Shown here one piece after another: positions 33,921-42,266 of a stretch of DNA of 64,000 nt. The stretch lies in assembly GCF_002258315.1 (NCBI RefSeq), contig NZ_NOYD01000046.1, positions 197,638 to 261,637 on the forward strand, written 5' to 3'. Under the pieces are notes generated by a model. That model saw only the letters and a list, made by a program, of their open reading frames with translations. It had not been told where the DNA came from and made no database searches. Origin of the DNA: Rhodococcus sp. 06-462-5 (GTDB lineage Bacteria; Actinomycetota; Actinomycetes; Mycobacteriales; Mycobacteriaceae). The stretch's first letter is position 1. Every line of letters begins with the position of its first letter. The position numbers and the translations under genes were made by a program.

Positions 33921-35065
33921 TTCACGAACTCGACATCGAGGACCTGTACGAGAACGCGCCATGCGGTTACCTCTCGGTTCTCCCGGACATGCGGATCGTG
34001 AGACTGAACTCGACGCTGGCGAACTGGCTGGGCTTCGACGTCGACGCCTTGATCGGTACCGACTTCACTCAACTCCTCACCGCCGGTGGCCGGATCCACT
34101 ACGAGACCCATTTCGGTCCGATTCTGCGGATGTACGGCCAGCTCGACGGCATCGCGATCGACTTCGTGACGTCCGATCGGCGTCGGCTGCCCGTGTTCAT
34201 GACCGCGAACGTCAAGACCGACGAGAAGGACACGCCGGTACTGATTCGCATCACCGCGCTCGACGCCAGGGACCGTCGCACCTACGAACGCGAGTTGCTC
34301 GAGTCTCGAACGCGAGCGGAGCTGCTGGCGAAGACACTGCAGCGGTCGCTGCTCCCTCCTGCCCTGCTGCCGCCGTCGGGAATGACCGCCGCCGCGCACT
34401 ATCACGCGGCATCGAGCGATGAGGTGGGTGGAGATTTCTACGACCTGTTCCCGCTGTCGGACGACCGCTGGGGATTCTTCCTCGGCGACGTGTGCGGCAA
34501 GGGTGCGTCGGCCGCAGCCGTGACGTCGTTGACGCGGTACACCCTGCGCGCGGCAGCGGTGTACGACCACGACCCGGTAGCTGTTCTGCACAATTTGGAT
34601 TCGGTTCTGCGGCAGGAGTTCCGCGAGAACGATGCGCAGTTCTGCACTGCGGTGTTCGGGGTGCTCAGCCGCTCGGCCGGTGGATTCTTGGTGTCGATGG
34701 CCAGCGGCGGTCATCCGCCTCCGCTGGTGATGCGGGCCGACGGCAGCGCGCACTACGTCCACATGACGGGTGGGCAACTCGTCGGAATTCTGCGTGCCGC
34801 TCGCTTCGTGCCTGCCACCGTGACATTGAGCGCAGGCGAGACCCTGATGCTCTACACCGACGGCCTCACCGAGGCGCGGGTGGGCACCGGTCGATACGAC
34901 GACGAGGGCGCGCTGCTCGAGTTCGCGAACGCCCACGCCCCGGCGACGCCCGCGATCATCGTCGAGAATCTGCGAGTCCTACTGAACAGCTTCGGCGACG
35001 GATTGGCCGACGACGCAGCAGTGATGGCGCTCGGAGTGTCGTCAGTCGAGGGCGGCGAGGGCTGA
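33917..35065 (+). CDS. rsbP: RsbP-like PAS-domain PP2C (SpoIIE-type) phosphatase
   Basis: 382 residues: PAS domain (about 8-115, NAPCGYLSVLPDMRIVRLN), a short Arg/Glu-rich linker helix (about 118-140) and a SpoIIE-type PP2C domain with metal-binding acidic motifs (GGDFYDLF, LGDVCGKGAS, YTDGLTEAR, DDAAVMAL). It should dephosphorylate a Ser/Thr-phosphorylated STAS protein, freeing it to bind an anti-sigma factor. The start is GTG. The last 24 bp overlap, tail to tail, the STAS gene that encodes a likely substrate. Confidence 0.87.
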   Translation: MIHELDIEDLYENAPCGYLSVLPDMRIVRLNSTLANWLGFDVDALIGTDFTQLLTAGGRIHYETHFGPILRMYGQLDGIAIDFVTSDRRRLPVFMTANVKTDEKDTPVLIRITALDARDRRTYERELLESRTRAELLAKTLQRSLLPPALLPPSGMTAAAHYHAASSDEVGGDFYDLFPLSDDRWGFFLGDVCGKGASAAAVTSLTRYTLRAAAVYDHDPVAVLHNLDSVLRQEFRENDAQFCTAVFGVLSRSAGGFLVSMASGGHPPPLVMRADGSAHYVHMTGGQLVGILRAARFVPATVTLSAGETLMLYTDGLTEARVGTGRYDDEGALLEFANAHAPATPAIIVENLRVLLNSFGDGLADDAAVMALGVSSVEGGEG

Positions 35066-35401
35066 CGCCAGATCGGCGTGCAGCGCGAATTCCTGATCGA
35101 GACCCATCAGTTTGATCGGGCGGCTGGTGGTCGGCCCATCGGCGACGACCGAGAACGCGACGGTGTCCCCGTGATCCTTCTGGGTCGTTGCCAGCACGGT
35201 CATGGCCGCCGAGGCCAAGAACGAGACCTTGCTCAGATCGATGATCAGTGCAGCGGGCGTGGTGGAAATCTGGGCGTCGATCGCGCTCGACAATGCGGGG
35301 GCCGTGGTGACGTCGAGTTCACCGGCGACCGCGATGACGGCCGCGCGGCCGTCGTTGCTGGACTGGATGGAAAATCCGGCGGTGTTCGTATCGGCTGGCA
35401 T
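35042..35401 (-). CDS. STAS-domain anti-anti-sigma factor
   Basis: 119 residues, one STAS domain. The region DLSKVSFLASAAMTVL holds Ser64 at the phosphorylation site of RsbV/SpoIIAA-type proteins, here in the ASAA context common in mycobacterial relatives. Unphosphorylated protein would bind an anti-sigma kinase and free a SigB/SigF-type sigma factor. The ATG at 35401 has CAGGAG upstream. It is convergent with the RsbP-like phosphatase and likely its target. No anti-sigma kinase or sigma gene lies in the window. Confidence 0.83.
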   Translation of the reverse strand: MPADTNTAGFSIQSSNDGRAAVIAVAGELDVTTAPALSSAIDAQISTTPAALIIDLSKVSFLASAAMTVLATTQKDHGDTVAFSVVADGPTTSRPIKLMGLDQEFALHADLASALAALD

Positions 35402-35468
35402 CTGTACTCCTGAATCGTTACCCGCCGCGCTCGTCGACGGGGCATGCGGACCATTCAATCAGTAGGTC

Positions 35469-36800
35469 CTATTCGAACGTGACCTGCGTTCCTCTGAGTG
35501 CTGGAGCGCCGAGCGTCGTCGTCCAGGACGGCACTGCGTCTGGCTCGATCCCCGTGGCCCCGCCGTAGACGACGGCCAGGGTCTGCTGCTCGGTGACCGA
35601 GTTCGCGTACGACGCGGGCACGGGGGAGAGCTGAGGAACCGGAAGTGACGGAATGTCCTGTTCGCCGGGGTTTCTCGACGGCACCTGGTACGAGCCGTCG
35701 TTGGGGGAGCTGCCCGGGTACTGCGGGAAGTATTCGCCCGACGAGCGGTCGAGCGAGGAGTAGCAGGTCGGTCCACGGTCCTGCTCGAACAATCTCGGCT
35801 CGTCCTGGTTCGGTAGGTACCGACCCTTCGGGTTGACGAACGGCATCGAGACGTTGATGCCGGGATACTCGTCGCCGACGCCGGTGACGATCCTGCCGCG
35901 TCTGGCACCCTCGGCGAATTGGGCGACGGTGCAGCCGACGGCCGGGGAGAACTCGGCGAACACCTCGAGTGCTTCACGGGAATTCGCGGCCAGCCCGATG
36001 ATGTCCGCGGAGTTGGCATCGAGGAAGTCGGCGGTGGTGTTGGAGGCGGATGTCAAAGACGCGTACAGCGACTCGAGGGCCGGTCGCTTCTCGACGACGG
36101 TATTTCCGGTGGTCCGTAGGTTGTCCAGTGCGTTGATCAACTCGGGAGCCGCATCGGAGTAGGTCTGCGAGAAGTCGGCAAGCCCGCGCAGGTCCTCCTG
36201 GATTGCGGGCAACTCGGTATTGAGCCCGGCAAAGATGTTCTCGAGTCTGTCGATCGTGAGGCCGAGTTCCTCGCCGCGTCCGCTCAGGCCCTGGGCGATC
36301 GCGCCGAGGGTGTTCGACAGGTCCTCCGGTGGCACCGCCTGGAGCAGCGGCAACAGGCCGTCGAGTACCTGCCCTACCTCGATGGCGTTGCCGCTGCGAT
36401 CCTGCTTCAGCACGGTGCCCTCGGTGATCGGCGACCCGGGCTTGCCGTCCGGCAACACCAACGCGACGTACCGCTCACCGAACAGTGTCTTCGGCAGCAG
36501 TCGCGCGGTGGCGTTCGATGGAATCATCTCGGCCATGTCCGGCTCGATGGCCAACTCCGAGGTGACGACGCCACCGGCCGTCGTCGCCGATCGCACCTCA
36601 CCGACGATCAGGCCGCGTACCTTGACGTCGGCGTTGCGCGGAAGTGCGTTGCCGACGCTGTCGGTCTCGAGGGAGACCGTCACCACGTCCTTGAACGTCT
36701 TGTTGTACGAGGTGACGCTCCACCCCACGAACACGACGATGAGCACGACAAGAGCGATTCCGAGGAGTCGGTTCTGTACCGGCGAGGGGGAGCCGGTCAT
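35469..36800 (-). CDS. Orphan Mce-family (MlaD-domain) protein
   Basis: 443 residues. One N-terminal membrane segment (about 12-30, LGIALVVLIVVFVGW) is followed by an MlaD/Mce domain (about 38-115, ADVKVRGLIVGEVRS, LLPKTLFGERYVAL), a long helical region (about 130-280) and a C-terminal Mce tail with two Cys and a Pro-rich end. Mce proteins form hexameric tubes that carry lipids to YrbE/Mla-type ABC permeases. Normally six mce genes follow two yrbE genes; here there is only one and no yrbE. It could plug into a complex encoded elsewhere. Confidence 0.83.
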   Translation of the reverse strand: MTGSPSPVQNRLLGIALVVLIVVFVGWSVTSYNKTFKDVVTVSLETDSVGNALPRNADVKVRGLIVGEVRSATTAGGVVTSELAIEPDMAEMIPSNATARLLPKTLFGERYVALVLPDGKPGSPITEGTVLKQDRSGNAIEVGQVLDGLLPLLQAVPPEDLSNTLGAIAQGLSGRGEELGLTIDRLENIFAGLNTELPAIQEDLRGLADFSQTYSDAAPELINALDNLRTTGNTVVEKRPALESLYASLTSASNTTADFLDANSADIIGLAANSREALEVFAEFSPAVGCTVAQFAEGARRGRIVTGVGDEYPGINVSMPFVNPKGRYLPNQDEPRLFEQDRGPTCYSSLDRSSGEYFPQYPGSSPNDGSYQVPSRNPGEQDIPSLPVPQLSPVPASYANSVTEQQTLAVVYGGATGIEPDAVPSWTTTLGAPALRGTQVTFE

Positions 36801-36931
36801 GCGACCGTGGAAACGACAACAGCAGCCATGTCGCGAACCTTAGTGGTACACAACGTCACACTTACTACCGAAGATAGGTTTGTGAGATGGACCTAGCACT
36901 TCGACAGAAATGTGACGGGCACCACTATTTC

Positions 36932-37387
36932 TCAGTCGGCAATCAAGTGGGGCGAATGGAACCAGCCGCCCTGTCCGCCTTCTCGCTGCCGGCCGATGAC
37001 GTATGTCCCCGGCGCGATTCCGGTGGCTCCGTGTTCGGGATGAATGAGGTATGCCGTCTGCGAGTTGGTCAGGATGCCCAGGGCCAGACCTCGGACGTCG
37101 TGCACGGGGCTGGCCCACGAGCAGACGCCACCATCGGCCACCAGGCTGTGGGGGTTACCGCCTGCGGCGCTGCGCAGTAGTTCGATTCCCGTCAGCGGCA
37201 CCTTCTCGCGTCGCGTCTGGCCGGTGGGAACGACTATGCCGTCGAGCAGTACGTACGGAACGACGATCAGATCGCCTTGAGCTTGCAGGCCGTCGATGAC
37301 GGGCACGGAGATCTCCTTGTCGAGATAGTCGAATACGTCGAGGCCGGTGAGGTCGGTCAGTGCGGACAGTGTGATGTTCGAGTTCAT
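36932..37387 (-). CDS. Small unknown protein, probable partner of the DUF6745-like gene
   Basis: 151 residues with no membrane segment or signal peptide. The C-terminal part YLIHPEHGATGIAPGTYVIG followed by RQRE resembles small proteins I have seen encoded beside DUF6745 genes, which end in a similar HPEH...PPGTYxVxRQRE stretch. A central LVADGGVCSWASPVH lies where those proteins have a His-rich loop. The ATG at 37387 has AAGGTG 6 bp upstream. It lies 64 bp downstream of the DUF6745-like gene on the same strand. Function unknown; recognition is from memory. Confidence 0.6.
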   Translation of the reverse strand: MNSNITLSALTDLTGLDVFDYLDKEISVPVIDGLQAQGDLIVVPYVLLDGIVVPTGQTRREKVPLTGIELLRSAAGGNPHSLVADGGVCSWASPVHDVRGLALGILTNSQTAYLIHPEHGATGIAPGTYVIGRQREGGQGGWFHSPHLIAD

Positions 37388-37451
37388 GTGAGTCACCTTG
37401 TGTGTGTTGTCGGGGGTGTGTGTCGTCGTGGTGTGGTGTCGTCGTTAGGTG

Positions 37452-38717
37452 TCAGGTTCTGCGGAGTAGCCGGCCGTAGTCGGCTCCGGCCAGGCCGTAG
37501 GTCCAGCCCGCGGCGTCGACCGCGGACGAGAACGCGCCGGGGACGCGAAGTCCGTAGCGTCGGCGCTCGCCGTCACGTTCGCGAGAGCCGTTGACGGCGA
37601 GAAGGATTCGACCCTCGCTGCCCCAGCCCGCCGGGGTGGCGAACAGTTGCAGGGTGCAACCGGGATTGCCCGGATCGGCGTCGGTGTCGACCAGTCGCAA
37701 ACCGGCTCGGTCGAGATAGTTGTCCCAACCGATTCGTTCGATGGCGCTCCGTCGGATCTCGACGTTGCGTTCGACGGTGATGCGCTCGACCGTCGGATCG
37801 TGGATCACCCACTTGGGAACCACGGTCCCGTTCAGGACATGGACACCGCTGCCGTCGCTGAACTCGACTGCTGGAGACGACGAATTGTGCAGGCGCACTT
37901 CACCGTGCACCGGATTTGGAATGGGCTCGGTGTGCACTGCGGTGGGGCGTTCGGACATCACTGCGACGTCGTCGAACGCCCACCACCATCCCGTCGATTC
38001 GACGAGAGCGGATTGAATGTCGAGAAGTTCGTTGTCCTCGCGCTCGAACGTGGCGAGGTGAAAGGTGCGATAGATGTCGTAGTAGGCGACGCGATGCGCT
38101 TCCTGCTGGCCGTACCAGGTGATACTGCCGAACGAGTGTGGAGCGAGGCTTCTCGTTGTAGAAGCGACACCGTCGAACAGGCTGGTGCGCAACGAATCCC
38201 ACACTGTCCGGCGAATGATGGGATCGGGACTGATGCCGGCTCGGGCCGCGTCCTCCGGTGAACGTGTTGCAACGGTCGTCCGCGCTTCTCGATCGCTCGG
38301 CTTGTTCGGATTCTGGTAGAAGTACCACCGCGGCCATTCGATTCTTCGCTTGTCGATTCGCTCGTCCATTCGTCGACGGGAATTCGACAGCAACGATGCG
38401 ATGCGTGCAGGTGCTTTATCGGCTATCGCGGCGGTCGTGGGAATGTCGTTCACCAGCTGCTCTGCCGTGACGAAGGACGCGGCGGCAGCGGGGGACGGTA
38501 CCCACACGAACTCGGGCGCGTCGAAACCGGCTCTTCGATACAACTGTGCCACTGCTGATTCCGCCGTGGTTCTATCGGAAGGACCGGCCTTCAGGCCGTA
38601 GCGGAGCCATCGATCGCGCTGCGCGCAGAGCGCACGAATGCTCTCGGCGTATTCATCGGGATTGTCACTGAATGTGCCGCGACGGGGGAATGTCGACGGC
38701 ATCGGCACGGCGCTCAC
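37452..38717 (-). CDS. DUF6745-like protein of unknown function
   Basis: 421 residues, soluble, rich in Arg and Trp, GTG start (an ATG at 38702 is the alternative; neither has a clear ribosome site). The C-terminal half has the family-like run LHNSSSPAVEFSDGSGVHV, then GTVVPKWVI and a block ending EIRRSAIERIGWDNYL, with Asn-Arg-Glu-like residues that could be an active site or binding face. The middle has clustered aromatics (STGWWWAFDDVAVMSERP). Together with the 151-residue gene downstream it looks like a two-gene unit. I assign no function. Confidence 0.65.
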   Translation of the reverse strand: MSAVPMPSTFPRRGTFSDNPDEYAESIRALCAQRDRWLRYGLKAGPSDRTTAESAVAQLYRRAGFDAPEFVWVPSPAAAASFVTAEQLVNDIPTTAAIADKAPARIASLLSNSRRRMDERIDKRRIEWPRWYFYQNPNKPSDREARTTVATRSPEDAARAGISPDPIIRRTVWDSLRTSLFDGVASTTRSLAPHSFGSITWYGQQEAHRVAYYDIYRTFHLATFEREDNELLDIQSALVESTGWWWAFDDVAVMSERPTAVHTEPIPNPVHGEVRLHNSSSPAVEFSDGSGVHVLNGTVVPKWVIHDPTVERITVERNVEIRRSAIERIGWDNYLDRAGLRLVDTDADPGNPGCTLQLFATPAGWGSEGRILLAVNGSRERDGERRRYGLRVPGAFSSAVDAAGWTYGLAGADYGRLLRRT

Positions 38718-38792
38718 GTGAGGGAGGCGGTGTCCGCCTTTCCGGTTGTCATGAAGAAAAGAGTGGCACGAGAATCGGGTGAGCGCAAGAGG

Positions 38793-39776
38793 TCAGCCGC
38801 GCGAGCGCAGGATCAACTGGGCCGCGCTGATGTCGTCGATGACGAGGTCGGTGATCAATCCGCCGCGCAGTGCGGCGGTGAGTGCATCGAGTTTGGACGC
38901 TCCGGCGACGATGCAGACTCGGCGCGGAACCACCTTGAGCCGATCCAGGCTCGGTCCACTCGATCTGTCGTTCAACGCAATTCGGTCGTGGCTGCCGTCG
39001 GAGCGCAGGAACACGGTGGCGATGTCTCCGACGACGCCGTCACGTTGGAGCTCGGCTCTGTCCTCACGCTCGAGGTAGCCGGCGCTGTAGACGTGACTCG
39101 GAACGGCACCGCTCATGACGCCGATGCTGAACACGGCGAGGTTCATCCGATCCTGCAGTTCGAGTACTCGCTTGATGCTGCGTTCACGCCACAGGTGTTG
39201 CCGGGTCTCCGGGTAGTCGAAGAATGCGGGTACCGGAAATCCCTGCGCCACAGCGCCGTAGGCGTCGGCGAAGGTTCGGACGATGTCGGTGGCGTAGGAG
39301 ACTCCGGTGGTGCGGGTGTTCGCTGCGCCGTTGAGTTGCACGACGGTGGAGTTGTGCGTTCGTTTGGGTGCGAGCTTGCGGCTGACGGCGCTGACGGTGG
39401 TTCCCCAGGCGACGCCCATCACCATGTCGGACTCGAAGAACGAAGTCAGCAATCGGCCTGCGAAGGTGGCGACGCGATCGAGGCGCTGCAGTTCGTCGAC
39501 GGTTTCCGACACGGGGACGACATGTGCACGAATGTCGTACAGATCGGCGAATGCACGCTCGATTCGTGGGGCCTGACCGAGCGGGGTGGAGATCTTGATT
39601 TCCACCAATCCCGATGCCCGCGCGAACGTGATGAGTCGTGAGACCGTCGAACGCGATACGCCCAGCTCACGGCCGATCGCCGCCATCGTCATGTCCTGGA
39701 AGTAATAGAGGCGCGCTGCCTGGGTGGCATGGCCGGTCCGCAGATCCGATTCGGGCGTAATGCGTTGGTCCGTCAC
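38793..39776 (-). CDS. SorC-family sugar/polyol-responsive regulator of the glp operon
   Basis: 327 residues. The N-terminal HTH (MTMAAIGRELGVSRSTVSRL, about 30-49) is followed by a SorC/DeoR-like sugar-binding domain with MGVAWGTTVSAVSRKL and the C-terminal LDALTAALRGGLITDLVID. It is divergent from glpF-glpK-glpD, so it most likely senses a glycerol metabolite (glycerol 3-phosphate or dihydroxyacetone phosphate) or another polyol and controls that operon. The GTG at 39776 is chosen; a longer open frame would run through the operator palindromes. Confidence 0.83.
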   Translation of the reverse strand: MTDQRITPESDLRTGHATQAARLYYFQDMTMAAIGRELGVSRSTVSRLITFARASGLVEIKISTPLGQAPRIERAFADLYDIRAHVVPVSETVDELQRLDRVATFAGRLLTSFFESDMVMGVAWGTTVSAVSRKLAPKRTHNSTVVQLNGAANTRTTGVSYATDIVRTFADAYGAVAQGFPVPAFFDYPETRQHLWRERSIKRVLELQDRMNLAVFSIGVMSGAVPSHVYSAGYLEREDRAELQRDGVVGDIATVFLRSDGSHDRIALNDRSSGPSLDRLKVVPRRVCIVAGASKLDALTAALRGGLITDLVIDDISAAQLILRSRG

Positions 39777-39797
39777 CGTCGCAGTGTACGACCGGTT

Positions 39798-39871
39798 TGC
39801 ACATATGTGCATCAGCTGTGCAACGCAGTGCAGGCCGTCTACCGTGGCGAACAGCACGCAATGTGGCGTGC
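39798..39871. promoter_or_regulatory. Two palindromes in the regulator/glpF divergent region
   Basis: TGCACATATGTGCA (39798-39811) is a perfect 14-bp palindrome next to the regulator start, followed by another TGTGCA half-site. GCACGC-AATGTG-GCGTGC (39854-39871) is a perfect inverted repeat nearer glpF. The TGCA-type symmetry suits SorC regulators, and two sites about 55 bp apart would allow looping or dual control. Confidence 0.68.
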
Positions 39872-39897
39872 ATCACCAACTTTGCGGAGGCTACACA

Positions 39898-40752
39898 ATG
39901 GCTCGTAAGGAACCGGAATGGGGACTGCCGGCGCACATGGCTGCCGAGTTCGCCGGAACCATGATTCTCATTCTGTTCGGCGTCGGCGTCGTCGCGCAGG
40001 TCGTCTCGGGCGGTGAATCGGGAAGTCTCGGAGACCACGACTCGATCGCCTGGGCATGGGGGCTTGGCGTGATGTTCGGCATCTACGTCGCCGGTCGTAT
40101 CACCGGGGCGCACCTCAACCCTGCGGTCACCATCACGTTCGCCCTCTTCCGCGGATTCAGCTGGAAGATGGTTGCGCCCTACATCCTCGCGCAGACCGCA
40201 GGTGCCTTCGTGGCCGCGCTGCTGGTGCGCTGGAACTACAACGACATGATCAACGCGGTGGATCCCGGGCACACCACCGCCACCCAGACGATCTTCTCGA
40301 CGCTTCCCGGAAACGGAACGTTGCCCGTCAGCGTGTCCTCGGCGCTGATCGATCAGATCATCGGCACCGCGATCCTGCTGTTCCTCATTGTGGCAGTGAC
40401 CGATTCGCTCGGCACCGCGCCGATGGCCAACATGGCTCCGCTGATCGTCGGTCTCATCGTCGTCGCCATCGGTTTCGCATGGGCCACCAACGCCGGATAC
40501 GCGATCAATCCGGCCCGAGATTTCGGACCTCGCCTGGCGTCCTACATCACCGGATACGGTGGAGCCTGGCGAGATCAATACGGCGGCCTGTACTTCTGGG
40601 TCCCGATCGTCGGACCTCTCGTAGGCGGACCGATAGGAGTGTTCCTGTACGACCTGCTCATCGGTAAGAACCTACGCAAACAAGAAGGTTCGACGCCCGA
40701 GCTGCCATCACGACTCCCAGCAGACACCCAGACCACAGGAGAGAAGCCATGA
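39898..40752 (+). CDS. glpF: Glycerol facilitator (aquaglyceroporin)
   Basis: 284 residues, six membrane segments and both pore motifs: NPAVT after GAHL in the first half and NPARD in the second ([14 protein letters not shown]). The Asp after the second NPA is typical of glycerol-conducting members. GGAGG sits 7 bp before the ATG. It is the first gene of a three-gene operon, and its stop overlaps the glpK start (ATGA, 40749-40752). The C-terminal tail is short and hydrophilic. Confidence 0.92.
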   Translation: MARKEPEWGLPAHMAAEFAGTMILILFGVGVVAQVVSGGESGSLGDHDSIAWAWGLGVMFGIYVAGRITGAHLNPAVTITFALFRGFSWKMVAPYILAQTAGAFVAALLVRWNYNDMINAVDPGHTTATQTIFSTLPGNGTLPVSVSSALIDQIIGTAILLFLIVAVTDSLGTAPMANMAPLIVGLIVVAIGFAWATNAGYAINPARDFGPRLASYITGYGGAWRDQYGGLYFWVPIVGPLVGGPIGVFLYDLLIGKNLRKQEGSTPELPSRLPADTQTTGEKP

Positions 40753-42266
40753 CCGAGTTCGCAGGAAAGTACGTCGCCGCGATCGATCAGGGAACCACGT
40801 CTTCACGCTGCATGATCTTCGATCACGCGGGCACCGTCGTCGCGGTCGATCAGAAGGAACATCAGCAGATCTTCCCGCAGGCCGGCTGGGTCGAGCACGA
40901 CGCGTCGGAGATCTGGGACAACGTGCGCGCCGTCGCGGCCGGTGCCATGGCCGCAGCGGATCTGACGCGTGAGGACATCGCTGCAGTCGGTATCACCAAC
41001 CAGCGTGAGACGGCGCTGGTGTGGGAGCGCGCGACGGGCAAGCCGATCTACAACGCCATCGTCTGGCAGGACACCCGTACCGATCGCATCGCAACCGCCC
41101 TCGGCGGGGGCGACGCCAACAAGTACACCGCCAAGACCGGCCTACCCCTGGCCACCTACTTCTCCGGACCCAAGATCAAGTGGATCCTCGACAACGTCGA
41201 CGGCGCACGAGCGAAAGCCGAAGCGGGAGAACTGTGTTTCGGCAACATGGACACGTGGGTGCTGTGGAACATGACCGGCGGAACCGACGGCGGATTGCAC
41301 TACACCGATCCGACCAACGCCTCGCGCACCCTGCTGATGGATCTCGACACCTTGGCGTGGGACGAGAGCATCTGCGCCGACATGGACATACCGATGTCGA
41401 TGCTGCCCGAGATCCGCTCGAGTTCCGAGGTGTACGGCACCGGCCGTGAGCGCGGCCCGTTCCGCGGAGTGCCGATCTCCGGAATTCTCGGCGACCAGCA
41501 GGCAGCGACCTTCGGGCAGGCCTGCCTGTCTCCCGGTGAGGCCAAGAACACCTACGGCACAGGCAATTTCGTGCTCCTCAATACCGGCACCGAAAAGGTC
41601 ATGAGCAAGAACGGATTGCTGACCACGGTCTGCTACAAGATCGGCGACCAGCCGACGGTGTACGCGCTCGAAGGTTCCATCGCTGTGACGGGGTCGCTGG
41701 TGCAGTGGCTGCGCGACAACCTCGGCATGATCTCCTCGGCGGCGGACATCGAGACCGACGCACGGTCGGTGGACGACAACGGAGGCGCGTACTTCGTCCC
41801 CGCATTCTCCGGACTCTTCGCCCCGCATTGGCGCGCGGATGCCCGCGGTGCCATCGTGGGATTGACGCGGTTCGTCAACAAGGGCCACCTGGCCCGCGCC
41901 GTCCTGGAAGCCACCGCGTACCAGACGCGCGAGGTCATCGAGGCCATGAACGCAGACTCCGGAGTCGACCTCGAGGTACTCAAGGTCGACGGCGGAATGG
42001 TCGTCAACGAACTGCTGATGCAGTTCCAGTCCGACATCCTGAACGTCGACGTGGTGCGGCCCGTCGTCGCCGAAACAACCGCTCTCGGAGCGGCATACGC
42101 GGCCGGCCTCGCCGTCGGGTACTGGGAGAGCGAGGACGACATCCGGCAGAACTGGGCCGAGGACAAGACATGGACACCGTCCATGGACGAAGACCAGCGG
42201 GCAAAGCTGTACGCCGGCTGGAAGAAGGCAGTAACACGTACTCTCGATTGGGTTGATGAAGAATGA
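40749..42266 (+). CDS. glpK: Glycerol kinase
   Basis: 505 residues, full length. The N-terminal ATP-binding loop [15 protein letters not shown], the [19 protein letters not shown] block, the [26 protein letters not shown] block and the C-terminal [18 protein letters not shown] are standard FGGY-kinase signatures. It traps glycerol as glycerol 3-phosphate. Both ends overlap neighbours by ATGA, so the three operon products are likely made in step. Confidence 0.95.
   Translation: MTEFAGKYVAAIDQGTTSSRCMIFDHAGTVVAVDQKEHQQIFPQAGWVEHDASEIWDNVRAVAAGAMAAADLTREDIAAVGITNQRETALVWERATGKPIYNAIVWQDTRTDRIATALGGGDANKYTAKTGLPLATYFSGPKIKWILDNVDGARAKAEAGELCFGNMDTWVLWNMTGGTDGGLHYTDPTNASRTLLMDLDTLAWDESICADMDIPMSMLPEIRSSSEVYGTGRERGPFRGVPISGILGDQQAATFGQACLSPGEAKNTYGTGNFVLLNTGTEKVMSKNGLLTTVCYKIGDQPTVYALEGSIAVTGSLVQWLRDNLGMISSAADIETDARSVDDNGGAYFVPAFSGLFAPHWRADARGAIVGLTRFVNKGHLARAVLEATAYQTREVIEAMNADSGVDLEVLKVDGGMVVNELLMQFQSDILNVDVVRPVVAETTALGAAYAAGLAVGYWESEDDIRQNWAEDKTWTPSMDEDQRAKLYAGWKKAVTRTLDWVDEE

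Noticed and set aside
35042-35458. A longer STAS protein starting at 35458
   Set aside because: The ATG at 35401 has a CAGGAG site and is followed at once by the STAS-type N-terminus; the longer form adds an unconserved tail.
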